Source: an uncultured Collinsella sp.
GTDB taxonomy: Bacteria > Actinomycetota > Coriobacteriia > Coriobacteriales > Coriobacteriaceae
Assembly (NCBI GenBank): GCA_900542635.1
Contig: UQOJ01000002.1
Coordinates: 1-64,000, forward strand
Reading direction: 5' to 3'
Length of the DNA: 64,000 nucleotides
Below, piece by piece: positions 18,501 to 27,606 of this stretch. Made by a program: the position numbers and the translations under genes. The notes beneath the pieces were generated by a model. That model was not told the origin of the DNA and did no database searches. It worked only from the letters and a program-made list of their open reading frames with translations. Positions within the stretch are counted from its first letter, which is position 1. Each line of letters opens with the position of its first letter.

Positions 18501-19436
18501 ATGGAAAGCCGCAAGCCGTATCTCGCCACCCTGCCCGGACTCATCTTGGGCTGCCTCGTTTGCTGTGCGCTCTGGGGCTCCGCCTTTCCCTGTATCAAGA
18601 TCGGCTACGCACTCTTTGGCATCCCCGCGCACGATAGCGCCTCGCAGCTGCTCTTTGCAGGCCTGCGCTTTACGCTTGCCGGCGCCTTGGTCATTGTTGG
18701 CATGAGCACGGCACAGCGCCGCCCACTCGTTCCGCAGGCTCGCGATATCAAGCCCATCTGCATCCTGTCGCTCTTCCAGACTATTGGACAGTACTTCTTT
18801 TTCTACTTGGGACTCTCGCGCGCCAGCGCCATGTCAAGCTCCATCATCGAGGCCAGCGCAAACTTCCTTGCAATCCTCTTTGCCGCCTTGGCATTTCATA
18901 CCGAGAAGCTCAATACGGCCAAGGTGCTCGGCTGCGTGTTGGGCTTTGCCGGCGTCGCGCTCGTCAACCTTTCGGGCGCGGATGGCACCTTTGGCTTTAC
19001 GCTCGACGGCGAGGGTTTTATCTTGGCTTCCACTGTTGCGGGCGCCCTGTCGACCTGCCTCATTAGCATCTTCTCGCGCGAGCATGACGGCGTCTTGCTC
19101 GCCGGCTGGCAGTTTTTAGTCGGTGGCGTGGTCCTTACCGCCATCGGATTTTTGATGGGCGGCACGTTGTCCCCCACCGAAATCGCCCCCGCCATCGCGC
19201 TCATCATTTATATGGCACTCATTTCCGCCGTCGCGTACTCGCTGTGGTCCCGCCTGCTCGCCGTCAACCCCGTCAGCCGCGTGTCGGTCTTTGGCTTCAT
19301 GAATCCGGTCTTTGGCGTGCTGTTGAGCGCATTGCTGCTCGGCGAGGGCGCTGGCACGAGCCCCGTTACCGTCATCGTTGCCCTGTTGTTGGTCTGCAGC
19401 GGCATCATCATCGTCAACAAACCCAAAAAAGCCTAG
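18501..19436 (+). CDS. EamA/DMT-superfamily exporter
   Basis: A 311-residue membrane protein with ten predicted helices arranged as two EamA repeats. The first repeat begins with CALWGSAFPCIKIGY and the second with the region ALSTCLISIFSREHD; the C-terminal helix ends at GIIIVNKPKKA with a positive tail. Members export amino acids, metabolites or drugs; the substrate is not readable. The ATG at 18501 has GGAAGGA six bases upstream, just after the purL terminator. It is a single gene, convergent with the GGDEF gene. Confidence 0.82.
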   Translation: MESRKPYLATLPGLILGCLVCCALWGSAFPCIKIGYALFGIPAHDSASQLLFAGLRFTLAGALVIVGMSTAQRRPLVPQARDIKPICILSLFQTIGQYFFFYLGLSRASAMSSSIIEASANFLAILFAALAFHTEKLNTAKVLGCVLGFAGVALVNLSGADGTFGFTLDGEGFILASTVAGALSTCLISIFSREHDGVLLAGWQFLVGGVVLTAIGFLMGGTLSPTEIAPAIALIIYMALISAVAYSLWSRLLAVNPVSRVSVFGFMNPVFGVLLSALLLGEGAGTSPVTVIVALLLVCSGIIIVNKPKKA

Positions 19437-19451
19437 CGAGCTCGCCTTTTT
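19426..19451 (+). terminator. Putative terminator overlapping the end of the EamA gene
   Basis: AAAAAG pairs with CTTTTT around a GCGAG/CTCGC core, with a four-base bulge on the left arm. A second short hairpin (19511-19526) precedes CCCTTTT nearer the GGDEF gene. Either could end the EamA transcript. Confidence 0.45.
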
Positions 19452-19535
19452 AGGGAGGGCGTTCGCACACTTTAGCTTAATGGAATACATCGATGAGCTG
19501 AGGGCCGCCACGCACGCAAGCGTGCGACCCTTTTC

Positions 19536-20678
19536 CTAGCGTATCTGGATGCCGGCTTTCTTTTTCTCGGCCTTGACGCGGTAGAGCTCCGCATCGGCAG
19601 CGCGAAGTAAGTCTTGCCAGGTATCAACACTATCGCCGACCCGCGCGTAACCGATGGACATCCGCAATGCATACGGTACCTCGGCACGAGCGAGCTCGTC
19701 GTCAATCGCCGAACACAGGTCTATGATGTCCTGTTCCGCCGCTGCCTTTTGGAGCACCACAAACTCATCGCCACCATAACGTGCGATAAAGCCACCAGCC
19801 GGCGAGCAGACATCCTTGAGCGCCGTCGCAACAACCTGAAGAGCATGGTCGCCCTCCACATGTCCATAGCGATCGTTAATCTGCTTAAAGCCGTCGGCGT
19901 CCATCATAAGCAGATATACATCTTCGGCCTGATCCACATTTGAAAAGAGCGACAGCATATAGATCTCAAAACGGTTGCGGTTGTTGAGTCCAGTCAACGG
20001 GTCAGTCGAGATCAGTTGCTCCTGATAGACGATATAGAGCAGCAGGATGCTCAGCGTTATACCGAAGCAAAGGCCCGGTACCGAAAACAAAACCTGGAAG
20101 GTACCGCCCACCAGAGCGGGAACCGCAAAAAAGGCGAGGGTGCGATAAATGGCCTTCTTTTGCAGGCTTTCGACTTTTCGAGCCTGAATAAAGGCATGCA
20201 AGGACGTATATATGACGTAGCAGTAGCTAACGATAGGCTGAATCATATAAAGCGCTCCGCGACGATATACGCCCTGCGCATCGATATAGAACATAGTGTG
20301 CGTCCAGTAGCTGGTAAATGCCAGAACGACCACCAATGCGGTTGGCAACGTTAAAAGTACCACCCTATAGGGCGTGGTCAGGAGCCGTGAGCCCTGCATC
20401 GTCTCGGAATAGAAAAACCAAATGAGGCACGCGATGGCGAACAGCGAAAACGAAACCGCGTTGGAAATCCAATTGGCCGTGATGCCTACAGGAGTGCTCA
20501 CGCCGTCCGAGAGCGTCCAGATCATATCGAAGAAAATGTAGGCAGCAGACGTGTAGCCCAGCATGCTAAACAAAAGCTGCTGGGTGCTCGAGAACAGGGA
20601 GCGACGGCTTCGTACGGCAAGTCCGATAAGAATAATCATGCACAGCAGGAATATCTCGATCTTGAGTGCCTTAATCAC
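19536..20678 (-). CDS. Membrane-anchored GGDEF diguanylate cyclase
   Basis: A 380-residue protein with about seven N-terminal membrane helices (residues 1-220) and a cytoplasmic GGDEF domain (about 225-380) that would make cyclic di-GMP from two GTP. The domain has DPLTGLNNRNRF, the metal-binding Asp in MMDADGFKQINDRYGH and an intact YGGDEF (301-306). The RxxD inhibitory site expected five residues before GGDEF is absent (the residues are PAGG), so product feedback inhibition is unlikely. The start is GTG at 20678, with GAGGG about 11 bases upstream, a rather long spacing. No EAL or PilZ gene lies in the window. The signal sensed by the membrane part is unknown. Confidence 0.88.
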   Translation of the reverse strand: MIKALKIEIFLLCMIILIGLAVRSRRSLFSSTQQLLFSMLGYTSAAYIFFDMIWTLSDGVSTPVGITANWISNAVSFSLFAIACLIWFFYSETMQGSRLLTTPYRVVLLTLPTALVVVLAFTSYWTHTMFYIDAQGVYRRGALYMIQPIVSYCYVIYTSLHAFIQARKVESLQKKAIYRTLAFFAVPALVGGTFQVLFSVPGLCFGITLSILLLYIVYQEQLISTDPLTGLNNRNRFEIYMLSLFSNVDQAEDVYLLMMDADGFKQINDRYGHVEGDHALQVVATALKDVCSPAGGFIARYGGDEFVVLQKAAAEQDIIDLCSAIDDELARAEVPYALRMSIGYARVGDSVDTWQDLLRAADAELYRVKAEKKKAGIQIR

Positions 20679-20777
20679 CAGGTGCCATTCCCTCTATATC
20701 CAAGTGGCCAGAATCGCCCGAGTCGCGCCCAGGCGCCAAACGCCCCTTTCTCCGCAGGGGTAAGGGGAATAATAGCA

Positions 20778-20821
20778 GAGCGCCCGAACATCACTGCAAA
20801 ACAGTTTCCGTTCGGGCGCTC
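20778..20821 (-). terminator. Terminator after kdgT
   Basis: A perfect 12-base stem (20778-20789 with 20810-20821) with a nested ACTG/CAGT hairpin in the loop; on the minus strand it is followed by TGCTATTATT. It lies 45 bases past the kdgT stop codon. Confidence 0.8.
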
Positions 20822-20866
20822 GGACGGCGCGAACTGCACGCCGGAATCAATTATCGGTAACGGCCG

Positions 20867-21889
20867 TTACTCGCCGTCGATGTCGGTCGCGACGGCCTCC
20901 TCAATAGCCTCGACGCCTTCGACCGACAGATCTTCTTCGCCGTGGCAGAACTTCTTATCGACCCAGCCGGTCAGAATCGGGGCCATGATTGCCGTGATGA
21001 TGACGGCAGTGGCGATCTGCGCATACGCGGTGGGCGCAAGCTCGGCATAGCGCGGAGCGACCTCGGCGAGGGCGATCGGCGTGGTCATGGCCGTGCCGGC
21101 AATGGTGGAACATGCCACAGCCGCCTTACCGTTGCCGCCACACAGGCGCTCGAAGGCAAAGGTAATGGGACCGACGATAAAGAGCGTGATGAGGCCCAGC
21201 AGGATGCCCGAAATGCCACCGGCGATGAAGCTCGAAAGGCTCATGGACGCACCGAGCTGAAAACCAATTACAGCGATCGCGGGATTGGCGCCGGGAACCA
21301 GCAGGCTCTTGATAAACGGGAACAAGTTGCCCAGGACCATGCCGATAACAAGCGGCAGGATGGATCCGATGATGGTGCCGACGGGGATGTTGGCGAGACC
21401 CGAAACACCAAGGATGATCATCGTGACGGCGGGGCCGGCCGTAAAGAACAGGATACCGACAGCGCCCTGCTCGGACTCATCGCCGAACTCGCCCATGATG
21501 CCCGTATAGAGCGCCATGTTGCAAAACGTAATGCCGCCGATGATGGAAACCGAGCTCAGGCCTAAAAAGTTATCGTTAAAGAAGTACGCGACGCCCAGAC
21601 CCAGCGCGGCTGCCACTACAAGCTTAGGAATCAGCACGACGATGCCGGTCTTGATGGCGCCCGGCGTGGACTTAAAGCTGATGCCGGCGCCCACGAACAG
21701 CAAGATTGCGGCAACGATGGTGTTGGAGCCGCCGCGGCAGGCAGCCGTAAAGAAGCCGCCGACCTCAAAGACCTGCGGGCAGAAGGTATTGAGCAAAAGG
21801 CCGACGATCATCGGATAGATCATGATGTCGCCCGGGATGCGCGGTACCTTGAATTTCTTTTGCTCGTTGGCGGTCGCTTCCTGTGCCAT
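20867..21889 (-). CDS. kdgT: 2-keto-3-deoxygluconate permease
   Basis: A 340-residue membrane protein of the KdgT family with about ten helices. Family segments visible are the early KVPGIM-like VPRIPGDIMIYPMIVGLLLNT start, FVGAGISFK, the conserved GGITFCNMALYTGIMGEFGDE loop and AGTAMTTPIALAEVAP. It would import the pectin/uronate breakdown product KDG with protons. The ATG at 21889 has GGGGG five bases upstream. No KDG kinase or aldolase lies in this window, so catabolic genes must be elsewhere. The C-terminus is acidic and extends about 30 residues beyond the last helix. Confidence 0.88.
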   Translation of the reverse strand: MAQEATANEQKKFKVPRIPGDIMIYPMIVGLLLNTFCPQVFEVGGFFTAACRGGSNTIVAAILLFVGAGISFKSTPGAIKTGIVVLIPKLVVAAALGLGVAYFFNDNFLGLSSVSIIGGITFCNMALYTGIMGEFGDESEQGAVGILFFTAGPAVTMIILGVSGLANIPVGTIIGSILPLVIGMVLGNLFPFIKSLLVPGANPAIAVIGFQLGASMSLSSFIAGGISGILLGLITLFIVGPITFAFERLCGGNGKAAVACSTIAGTAMTTPIALAEVAPRYAELAPTAYAQIATAVIITAIMAPILTGWVDKKFCHGEEDLSVEGVEAIEEAVATDIDGE

Positions 21890-22039
21890 GAAACCCCCAT
21901 TTCCGCTGACGGGGTACAAAAGCCCACGTCACGCTTTGCTACAGTAAAGTTTGACCATGGTACCAGAAGAAATAGACCAGCTCGGTGAAAAATTCGACAA
22001 GTTGGGATGGAACGAGATTCGGCGCCCGCGACGCCACCC

Positions 22040-22363
22040 CTATATAAGGCTCAAAACGATATAGAACACGATGCCCGAAACGCAGCACCACAACATCGAC
22101 TTTGTCTTGATTGCCACCGCCACGACGCCGGCGGCCGCAATCCAGGGAACCAAGGCAGGCCAGAGTCCCGCGTCGAACGCGCCGGGGTTCACCAAGTCGT
22201 TGGCGACCAGCGCGGCAAAGGCAGCGGGCGGGATATAGCCCAGGGCCTCGGTAATGCGGGGCGACAGGGTCCGCCCGCGCAAGGCGAACGCCGGCGCGAT
22301 GCGAAAGAACGCGATAGCAGCCCACGACGACAGCCACAGAACCAAGAACTCGTTAACGGGCAT
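22040..22363 (-). CDS. azlD: AzlD family branched-chain amino acid exporter subunit
   Basis: A 107-residue protein with four predicted helices, beginning MPVNEFLVLWLSSWAAIAFF; the segment RITEALGYIPPAAFAALVANDLV matches AzlD. AzlC and AzlD together export branched-chain amino acids and analogues. Its ATG at 22363 lies 11 bases inside the azlC 3' end, indicating coupled translation. The gene is small and hidden within a longer open frame; the start was chosen by overlap with azlC and by similarity. Its role mirrors the liv uptake system elsewhere in the window. Confidence 0.85.
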   Translation of the reverse strand: MPVNEFLVLWLSSWAAIAFFRIAPAFALRGRTLSPRITEALGYIPPAAFAALVANDLVNPGAFDAGLWPALVPWIAAAGVVAVAIKTKSMLWCCVSGIVFYIVLSLI

Positions 22364-23045
22364 CGCGGGCACCTCTTCCGTCAAATACAGCATCGCACGC
22401 CAGCGCAATGGCAATGCCGACCACGACGCTTGCCGGCACGGCAATATTCGTGAGGCCCAAGAACTTGCATACGGAGACGGATACCGCACCCGAAACCGCC
22501 GCGACAACGTTGCCGCGCGACAGCCGCTGCGAAAAGAGCAGACAGATAAAGAGCGATGTGCAGACAAAGGCCGCAATGGCGGTGGGAACATCGACAACGG
22601 CGCCGACGATGGCGCCCATCGTACACGAAACGCCCCATGTTGCGATGAGGATCACGTTGAGCACAAAGGACTCGCGCGGGCCCCAATCCTCCCCTTCAAC
22701 CAACTTGGCAAGCGAGATGCCATATGCCTCCTCGGTAAGTGTCGCGGCAACAGCCAGCGTCTGACGCTTCGAGGCACCCGTCAGATGCGGCGCGATCGAT
22801 GCCGAGTAAAGCGCAAAACGCGAGGAGATGGCGGCAACGCTCGCGATAATCGAAGGTGCCGGTACGCCCGCCAGCCAAAGATTGCAGATCATAAACTGAC
22901 CGCTGCCCGTCACAAACGTGCTGCTCAGGGCAAAGACCATCCAGGGCTCCATTCCCGTCTGCCCCATGATCATTCCGCACGGCGCGCCTATTGCAACATA
23001 GGTAAGCATCACTGGCCAGACGGTTCTAACGATTTTGAGCACCAT
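22353..23045 (-). CDS. azlC: AzlC family branched-chain amino acid exporter subunit
   Basis: A 230-residue membrane protein of the AzlC family. Early segments VMLTYVAIGAPCGMIMGQTGMEPW and STFVTGSGQFMICNLW fit the family (the usual FAGAAQF region is here VTGSGQF), followed by SRFALYSASIAPHL and LTEEAYGIS. It acts with AzlD in the cytoplasmic membrane. The ATG at 23045 has a weak GAGAAG upstream. The gene is divergent from the HD-domain gene; no adjacent Lrp-type regulator (common beside azlCD) is present. Confidence 0.85.
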   Translation of the reverse strand: MVLKIVRTVWPVMLTYVAIGAPCGMIMGQTGMEPWMVFALSSTFVTGSGQFMICNLWLAGVPAPSIIASVAAISSRFALYSASIAPHLTGASKRQTLAVAATLTEEAYGISLAKLVEGEDWGPRESFVLNVILIATWGVSCTMGAIVGAVVDVPTAIAAFVCTSLFICLLFSQRLSRGNVVAAVSGAVSVSVCKFLGLTNIAVPASVVVGIAIALACDAVFDGRGARDAR

Positions 23046-23171
23046 ACGCTTCTCATCCTGACAAGGTCTCCGAGCCGCATGTAGCGACACGGCAGAATCA
23101 TCATCCGACAGCAACCGAGTTCACCTACAATTGCCACCGGATCGAAAGACACAACTTTTTAGGAAGTCATT

Positions 23172-23984
23172 ATGACAGCTATCGATCGAGACCGGGCGCG
23201 CACGGCCTTCAAAAGCTACACCGATGCCTACGACGCCACCAACCCACGCATCGCGCTCAAAATCGAGCATACGTACCACGTGGCCGAGGCATGCGATGCC
23301 GTAGCGCGCGAGCAGGGCTGGTCGTCAGAAGATATTGACCTGGCATGGCTTTGCGGCCTGCTACACGATATGGGCCGCTTTGAGCAGCTGCGACGCTGGG
23401 ACACCTTTAAGGACGCCGAGAGCATGAGCCATGCGGCGCTGGGCATCGAGGTCCTCTTTGGCGAGAATCCCGCCGATGCACCCGCCGTAACGAGCATCCG
23501 CGACTTTATCGATGACCCGGCAGAAGATGAGCTCATCCGAGCGAGCATTGCCTATCACAGCGATTTCCGTCTACCCGCGCAGCTCGACGTGCGCACGCGA
23601 AGCTTCTGCGACATCGTACGCGATGGCGACAAGATCGACATTATGCGCACCATCGCCGACAGCAACGTCGACACCATCCTCAAAGTGGATGAGGACACGT
23701 TTCTTGCCAGCCACTTCTCGGCACCGACGCTTGCCGCCTTTGACGAGCATCGCTGCGTCGCGCGCGATGAACGCAACGAGCCGGCGGACTACCTGGTGGG
23801 GCTCATCTGCTTTATGTTTGAGCTCGTCTATCCGGCAAGCCGTGCGCTGGCGCGCGAACAGGGTGATATCCACCGCCTGCTCGACGCGCCCTTTGGCATT
23901 ACACAGCCCTTTACCGACCCCGCCACGCAGGCAACCTGGAGCCGCCTAAAGGACGAGATGCGCGACTGGCTGGCGCGCGCCTAG
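23172..23984 (+). CDS. HD-domain phosphohydrolase family protein
   Basis: A 270-residue HD-superfamily protein. The metal ligands are visible as HTYHV (33-37), the HD pair in LLHDMGRF (65-66), and later histidines in SHAALG and IAYHSDFRLP. Such proteins hydrolyse phosphate monoesters or nucleotides; the substrate is unknown. AGGAAG precedes the ATG by six bases. Its stop codon shares the four bases CTAG (23981-23984) with the stop codon of the convergent etfA gene, so the two coding regions overlap tail to tail. Confidence 0.82.
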   Translation: MTAIDRDRARTAFKSYTDAYDATNPRIALKIEHTYHVAEACDAVAREQGWSSEDIDLAWLCGLLHDMGRFEQLRRWDTFKDAESMSHAALGIEVLFGENPADAPAVTSIRDFIDDPAEDELIRASIAYHSDFRLPAQLDVRTRSFCDIVRDGDKIDIMRTIADSNVDTILKVDEDTFLASHFSAPTLAAFDEHRCVARDERNEPADYLVGLICFMFELVYPASRALAREQGDIHRLLDAPFGITQPFTDPATQATWSRLKDEMRDWLARA

Positions 23985-25186
23985 CGCTCAAGCTGGGCCA
24001 GCAGCTCCTCGACGACCTCGACGGCGTCCCCAACAACCTTGTACTGGGCAGCGCCGAAAATGGGGGCATCCGGGTCCTCATTGATGGCGATAATGCACTC
24101 CGCCCCACCGATGCCGGCAAGATGCTGGATGGCGCCCGAAACACCGATACTCACGAGAAGCTTGGGCGAAACCGATACGCCGGTCTGGCCAATCTGATGG
24201 CGATACTCCAACCAGCCGGCCTCCACGACAGGTCGCGTGCAACCAAGCTCGGCTCCCAGAGCCTCGGCGAGCCTTCGCATCAGCGGCAGGTTTTTCTTGG
24301 AACCAATGCCGCGACCCACCACGACCAGGCGCTCGGCATCGGCGATCGAAGCCTGCCGCCCCCACTCCTCGGCGGGAATCGAGATCTCGACACGGGCCTT
24401 AGCATCATCCGCAAGCGATATCTGGGTGATCGTGCCAGAGCGGTTGTAGTCAAAGTCGGGCGCCTTAAAGATGCCGGGACGAACCGTTGCCATCTGGGGA
24501 CGATGATTGGGGCAGACGATGGTGGCCATTAGGTTGCCGCCAAACGCCGGACGCGTCTGTTGCAGCAGTCCCGTCTCCGTATCCATCGAAAGTACGGTGC
24601 AGTCAGCCGTAAGGCCCGTCTGCAAGCGCACGGCAACGCCGGGTGCCAGTTCGCGGCCAAAGGCGGTCGCACCGTATAGGATGGCCTCGGGTTTGCATTC
24701 GGCTACCAAATCGCAGATCAAGCGGGCGTAGACCTCCGCATCGTTTTGGCGCAGGCGCTCGTCGCGACAGGCCAGGACTTCGTCGGCGCCCGCGCAAACC
24801 AGATGCTCCAGGTCGCCGAGAGAGCCCTCGGGACCCATACCGACCAGTGCCACCAGACGGCAGCCGCGCGCATCGGCAAGCTCGCGGCCCTTGCCCATAA
24901 GCTCATAGGCAACGGGAGTCACCGTATCGTGCTCGTCGGTCTGCACGAATACCCAAATGTCTCGATACGCATCGAGGTCAACCGCACCAGCGGCCTCGTC
25001 ACGCTCGATCGAGATAGCGTTGACAGGGCAGGCGTCGACGCACCCACCGCATAGGATGCAGCCGTCGGTTACGCGGGCGCATCGGCTGGGTCGCTCGCCT
25101 TCCACTACGATGCCGCCCGAGGCACAGGCGCGAACGCAGCGACCGCAGCCGATACAGGCTTCGCTATCGATAATCAGTCCGCTCAT
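23981..25186 (-). CDS. etfA: Electron-transfer flavoprotein alpha subunit with N-terminal 2[4Fe-4S] ferredoxin domain
   Basis: A 401-residue fusion. Residues 1-60 hold two ferredoxin cluster motifs: CIGCGRCVRAC (with a partner Cys in the next loop) and CILCGGCVDACP. Residues 70-400 are EtfA, ending in the FAD-binding segment GVSGAIQHLAGIGGAECIIAINEDPDAPIF. This architecture is known from the lactate dehydrogenase/Etf complex of Acetobacterium, in which reduced ferredoxin drives lactate oxidation by NAD+. The ATG at 25186 directly abuts the etfB stop codon. Lying behind glcD-like and etfB genes, it very probably forms an electron-confurcating complex with them. It ends within the stop codon of the opposing HD gene. 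Confidence 0.92.
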   Translation of the reverse strand: MSGLIIDSEACIGCGRCVRACASGGIVVEGERPSRCARVTDGCILCGGCVDACPVNAISIERDEAAGAVDLDAYRDIWVFVQTDEHDTVTPVAYELMGKGRELADARGCRLVALVGMGPEGSLGDLEHLVCAGADEVLACRDERLRQNDAEVYARLICDLVAECKPEAILYGATAFGRELAPGVAVRLQTGLTADCTVLSMDTETGLLQQTRPAFGGNLMATIVCPNHRPQMATVRPGIFKAPDFDYNRSGTITQISLADDAKARVEISIPAEEWGRQASIADAERLVVVGRGIGSKKNLPLMRRLAEALGAELGCTRPVVEAGWLEYRHQIGQTGVSVSPKLLVSIGVSGAIQHLAGIGGAECIIAINEDPDAPIFGAAQYKVVGDAVEVVEELLAQLER

Positions 25187-26002
25187 CTATGCCATCCCCT
25201 CGATAATCTTGGCAAGTTTTGCCGCCTGCTCGGACGCCGTTCCGTCAACGTCCTCGCACGTTTGGTCACGGTCGGGCACAAACGAGCGCACGACCTGTGT
25301 CGGCGACCCGGCAAGACCGCAACGCGCGGGGTCGGCGTTCACGTCGGCGGCACTGACCACGCGCACGTCCGCCTCCTCCGCCGCGCGAATACCGGCAATA
25401 CTCGGCATACGCAACTGGCCAATCTCCTTGGCAGTCGTCATCACGCACGGCATCTCAAGACGCACCGTCTCCTCGCCGGCATCGCAGCCGTGAACAAGCG
25501 CCAGTGAACCACAGGTCGTAAAGCCCGCGCTTTGCACGCAGCTCACGTCGGTCACACAGGGAATCTCAAAAGCACCGGCAAGCTCGGGGCCAATCTGGGC
25601 CGTATCGCCATCCACCGCCATCTTGCCGCAGATGAGCAGGTCGAAGTCCTCGTCGAGCGCCTCGATGCCGCACTTGAGGGCATAGGTGGTTGCCAGGGTA
25701 TCGGCACCTGCAAAGGCGCGATCGGTCAGCAGCAGCGCGTCGTCGGCACCTCGAGCGATGCAGTCGCGCAGCAGCGACTCGGTCGCGGGGATGCCCATCG
25801 ACACCACCGTCACGCGCACGTCCATGCCAAAGCCGATAAAGTCGTCCTTCAGCGCCAGCGCGCATTCCAGAGCGCTCGCATCGAACGGGTTAATGACCGC
25901 CTGCTTGCCATCACGCACGATGGTATTGGTCTTGGGGTCCATCTTGACCTCGGTGCTGCCCGGCACGGCCTTAACGCACACCACCATATGGAAATCACTC
26001 AT
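25187..26002 (-). CDS. etfB: Electron-transfer flavoprotein beta subunit
   Basis: A 271-residue EtfB. The N-terminus MVVCVKAVPGSTEVKMDP and the segment INPFDASALECALALKD are typical, as are VSMGIPATESLLRDCIARGADDALLLTDRAFAGADTLATTYAL and the nucleotide loop DLLICGKMAVDGDTAQIGPELA. In confurcating Etfs, EtfB carries the bifurcating FAD. The ATG at 26002 is chosen because AAGGGGG lies nine bases upstream; a GTG at 26008 is alternative. It is two bases behind the dehydrogenase gene and abuts etfA. Confidence 0.92.
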   Translation of the reverse strand: MSDFHMVVCVKAVPGSTEVKMDPKTNTIVRDGKQAVINPFDASALECALALKDDFIGFGMDVRVTVVSMGIPATESLLRDCIARGADDALLLTDRAFAGADTLATTYALKCGIEALDEDFDLLICGKMAVDGDTAQIGPELAGAFEIPCVTDVSCVQSAGFTTCGSLALVHGCDAGEETVRLEMPCVMTTAKEIGQLRMPSIAGIRAAEEADVRVVSAADVNADPARCGLAGSPTQVVRSFVPDRDQTCEDVDGTASEQAAKLAKIIEGMA

Positions 26003-26004
26003 AT

Positions 26005-27606
26005 TCACGCGCCCCCTTTCTGGACGAGTTCATCCAAGAGCTTCTCCGCAAACAGGTTGCCGCGACCCAGCTGGCCGGCAGGATCGAGCTGGAGCTTGAG
26101 CTGCGCCGACTCGACCATGGCCTCGTGGCCGTACATCGTCTCCAAGAAGCCAGCCTTGATCTTGCCGACGCCGTGTTCGGCGGAGACGGCGCCGCCCATA
26201 GCCGTTACCTCCGCAGCCCACTGGGCAAACAGCTCGCCACCGCGACGGTAGTCTTGCGCATCGCGCGGCAGGATGTTCACATGCAGATGGTTGTTACCGA
26301 TGTGCCCCCAGGCAGCAGATTCAAGCCCGCTTTCGGCCAGTGTGCGGCGATAGAGGGCCACGACATCGGCAAGGCGTGCATTGGGCACCGACATGTCCGA
26401 GCCCAGCTTGGTGATGGTGGGGTCGGTGCGGCGACGCTCGTCGATAAGCATGTTGACGCTCTCGGGCACCGCGTGGCGGAAGAATCGCTGGCACTCGCGA
26501 TCGACCTCGGTGCGCGCGACCCATGTCGCATCGTCGCGGCCGCCCGCAAGCTCCAGCACCCATCCCAGGTGGTACAGTTCCTCGGTCGCCTGGGCCTCGT
26601 CATCGCAGTCGAGCTCCACGTAGACACAGACCTTGGCGTCTTTGTCGAGCGCCGGCAGCGAGGCAAACGCCGTCGACTGCTCGCGCTGGCGACGTAGAAT
26701 ATCCAGGGCGCCAGCGTCGAAGTACTCGATGGCAGCCGCATGGGACAGGACGGGACGCACGGAATCGGTAAAGGACACGGCCTTGTCTTCGCTATCGAAA
26801 AAGCAGCTCACACCCCAAACGACCGCAGGCGCCGCCTGCAGGGCGATCTCGAGCTCGGTAATGACGCCGAGTGTGCCGCACGCACCGATAAAGAGGTCGA
26901 TGGCGTCCATTTCGTCCGCAACGAAATAGCCTGAGGCATTTTTTGTCTTGGGCATGGTATAGCCGGGAAGATCGAGCTCGAGCGTACGGCCCGCTGCCGT
27001 CACGAGTGACAGGTGGCGGCCCTGGGCAAAAGCCTCGCCGCGCTGAAGCTCAAGCAAATCGCCATCAGGCAGCGCGACGTGGAGTCCCGTGATATGTGGG
27101 CGCAAGGAGCCGTAGGCGTAGCTGCGGGCACCAGAGGCGTTACATGCCGCCATGCCGCCCAGACAGGCAGACGTCTCGGTGGGATCGGTGGGAAAGAACT
27201 GCTCGGGGGCCTCTTGGAACTCCTCGTAGGCCTCAAGCGATGCCTGGTCCCAACCAGCAGTCGGCAGCACCTTCTTGCCCAGCTGCTTGCGCAGCTCAGA
27301 AAGCACAACACCCGGCTCCACGCGCAGTAGAAAGCGACCTTGTTCATCGCGGCGAAGGCCCAAGTAGCGATTCATACGGGAAGTATTGAGGATATGCCCG
27401 CCGTGGGGCACGGCACCGGCGGCAAGGCCGGTTCGGGCGCCCTGAACCGTTACCGGGACACGCTCGGCATGGAGCTTTTCCAAAATGGCACGGACCTCGT
27501 CTTCCGTTGTCGGAAACGAGATGCTCGAGGCCTCGCCCGACGTGCGAGACTCATCGCGGCCATACTCTTCGAACTCGTCGGTGAAGGGTTTGATGGTTGC
27601 AGACAC
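26005..27606 (-). CDS. FAD-linked 2-hydroxyacid (D-lactate/glycolate) dehydrogenase, GlcD family
   Basis: A 533-residue flavoprotein of the VAO/PCMH family. The FAD-binding part shows VPVTVQGARTGLAAGAVPHGG, EPGVVLSELRKQL, PTDPTETSACLGGMAACNASGARSYAYG and LGVITELEIAL. The C-terminal FAD-oxidase domain ends with WGHIGNNHLHVNILP and AVSAEHGVGKIKAGFL, where the histidines and Glu-His pair are active-site features of D-lactate and glycolate dehydrogenases. GTG at 27606 follows GGGGGAG by about five bases. It is the first gene of a three-gene operon with etfB and the ferredoxin-fused etfA, which argues for lactate as substrate and NAD+ as acceptor with ferredoxin input; glycolate cannot be excluded. 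No lactate permease or LldR-type regulator is adjacent. Confidence 0.88.
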   Translation of the reverse strand: MSATIKPFTDEFEEYGRDESRTSGEASSISFPTTEDEVRAILEKLHAERVPVTVQGARTGLAAGAVPHGGHILNTSRMNRYLGLRRDEQGRFLLRVEPGVVLSELRKQLGKKVLPTAGWDQASLEAYEEFQEAPEQFFPTDPTETSACLGGMAACNASGARSYAYGSLRPHITGLHVALPDGDLLELQRGEAFAQGRHLSLVTAAGRTLELDLPGYTMPKTKNASGYFVADEMDAIDLFIGACGTLGVITELEIALQAAPAVVWGVSCFFDSEDKAVSFTDSVRPVLSHAAAIEYFDAGALDILRRQREQSTAFASLPALDKDAKVCVYVELDCDDEAQATEELYHLGWVLELAGGRDDATWVARTEVDRECQRFFRHAVPESVNMLIDERRRTDPTITKLGSDMSVPNARLADVVALYRRTLAESGLESAAWGHIGNNHLHVNILPRDAQDYRRGGELFAQWAAEVTAMGGAVSAEHGVGKIKAGFLETMYGHEAMVESAQLKLQLDPAGQLGRGNLFAEKLLDELVQKGGA

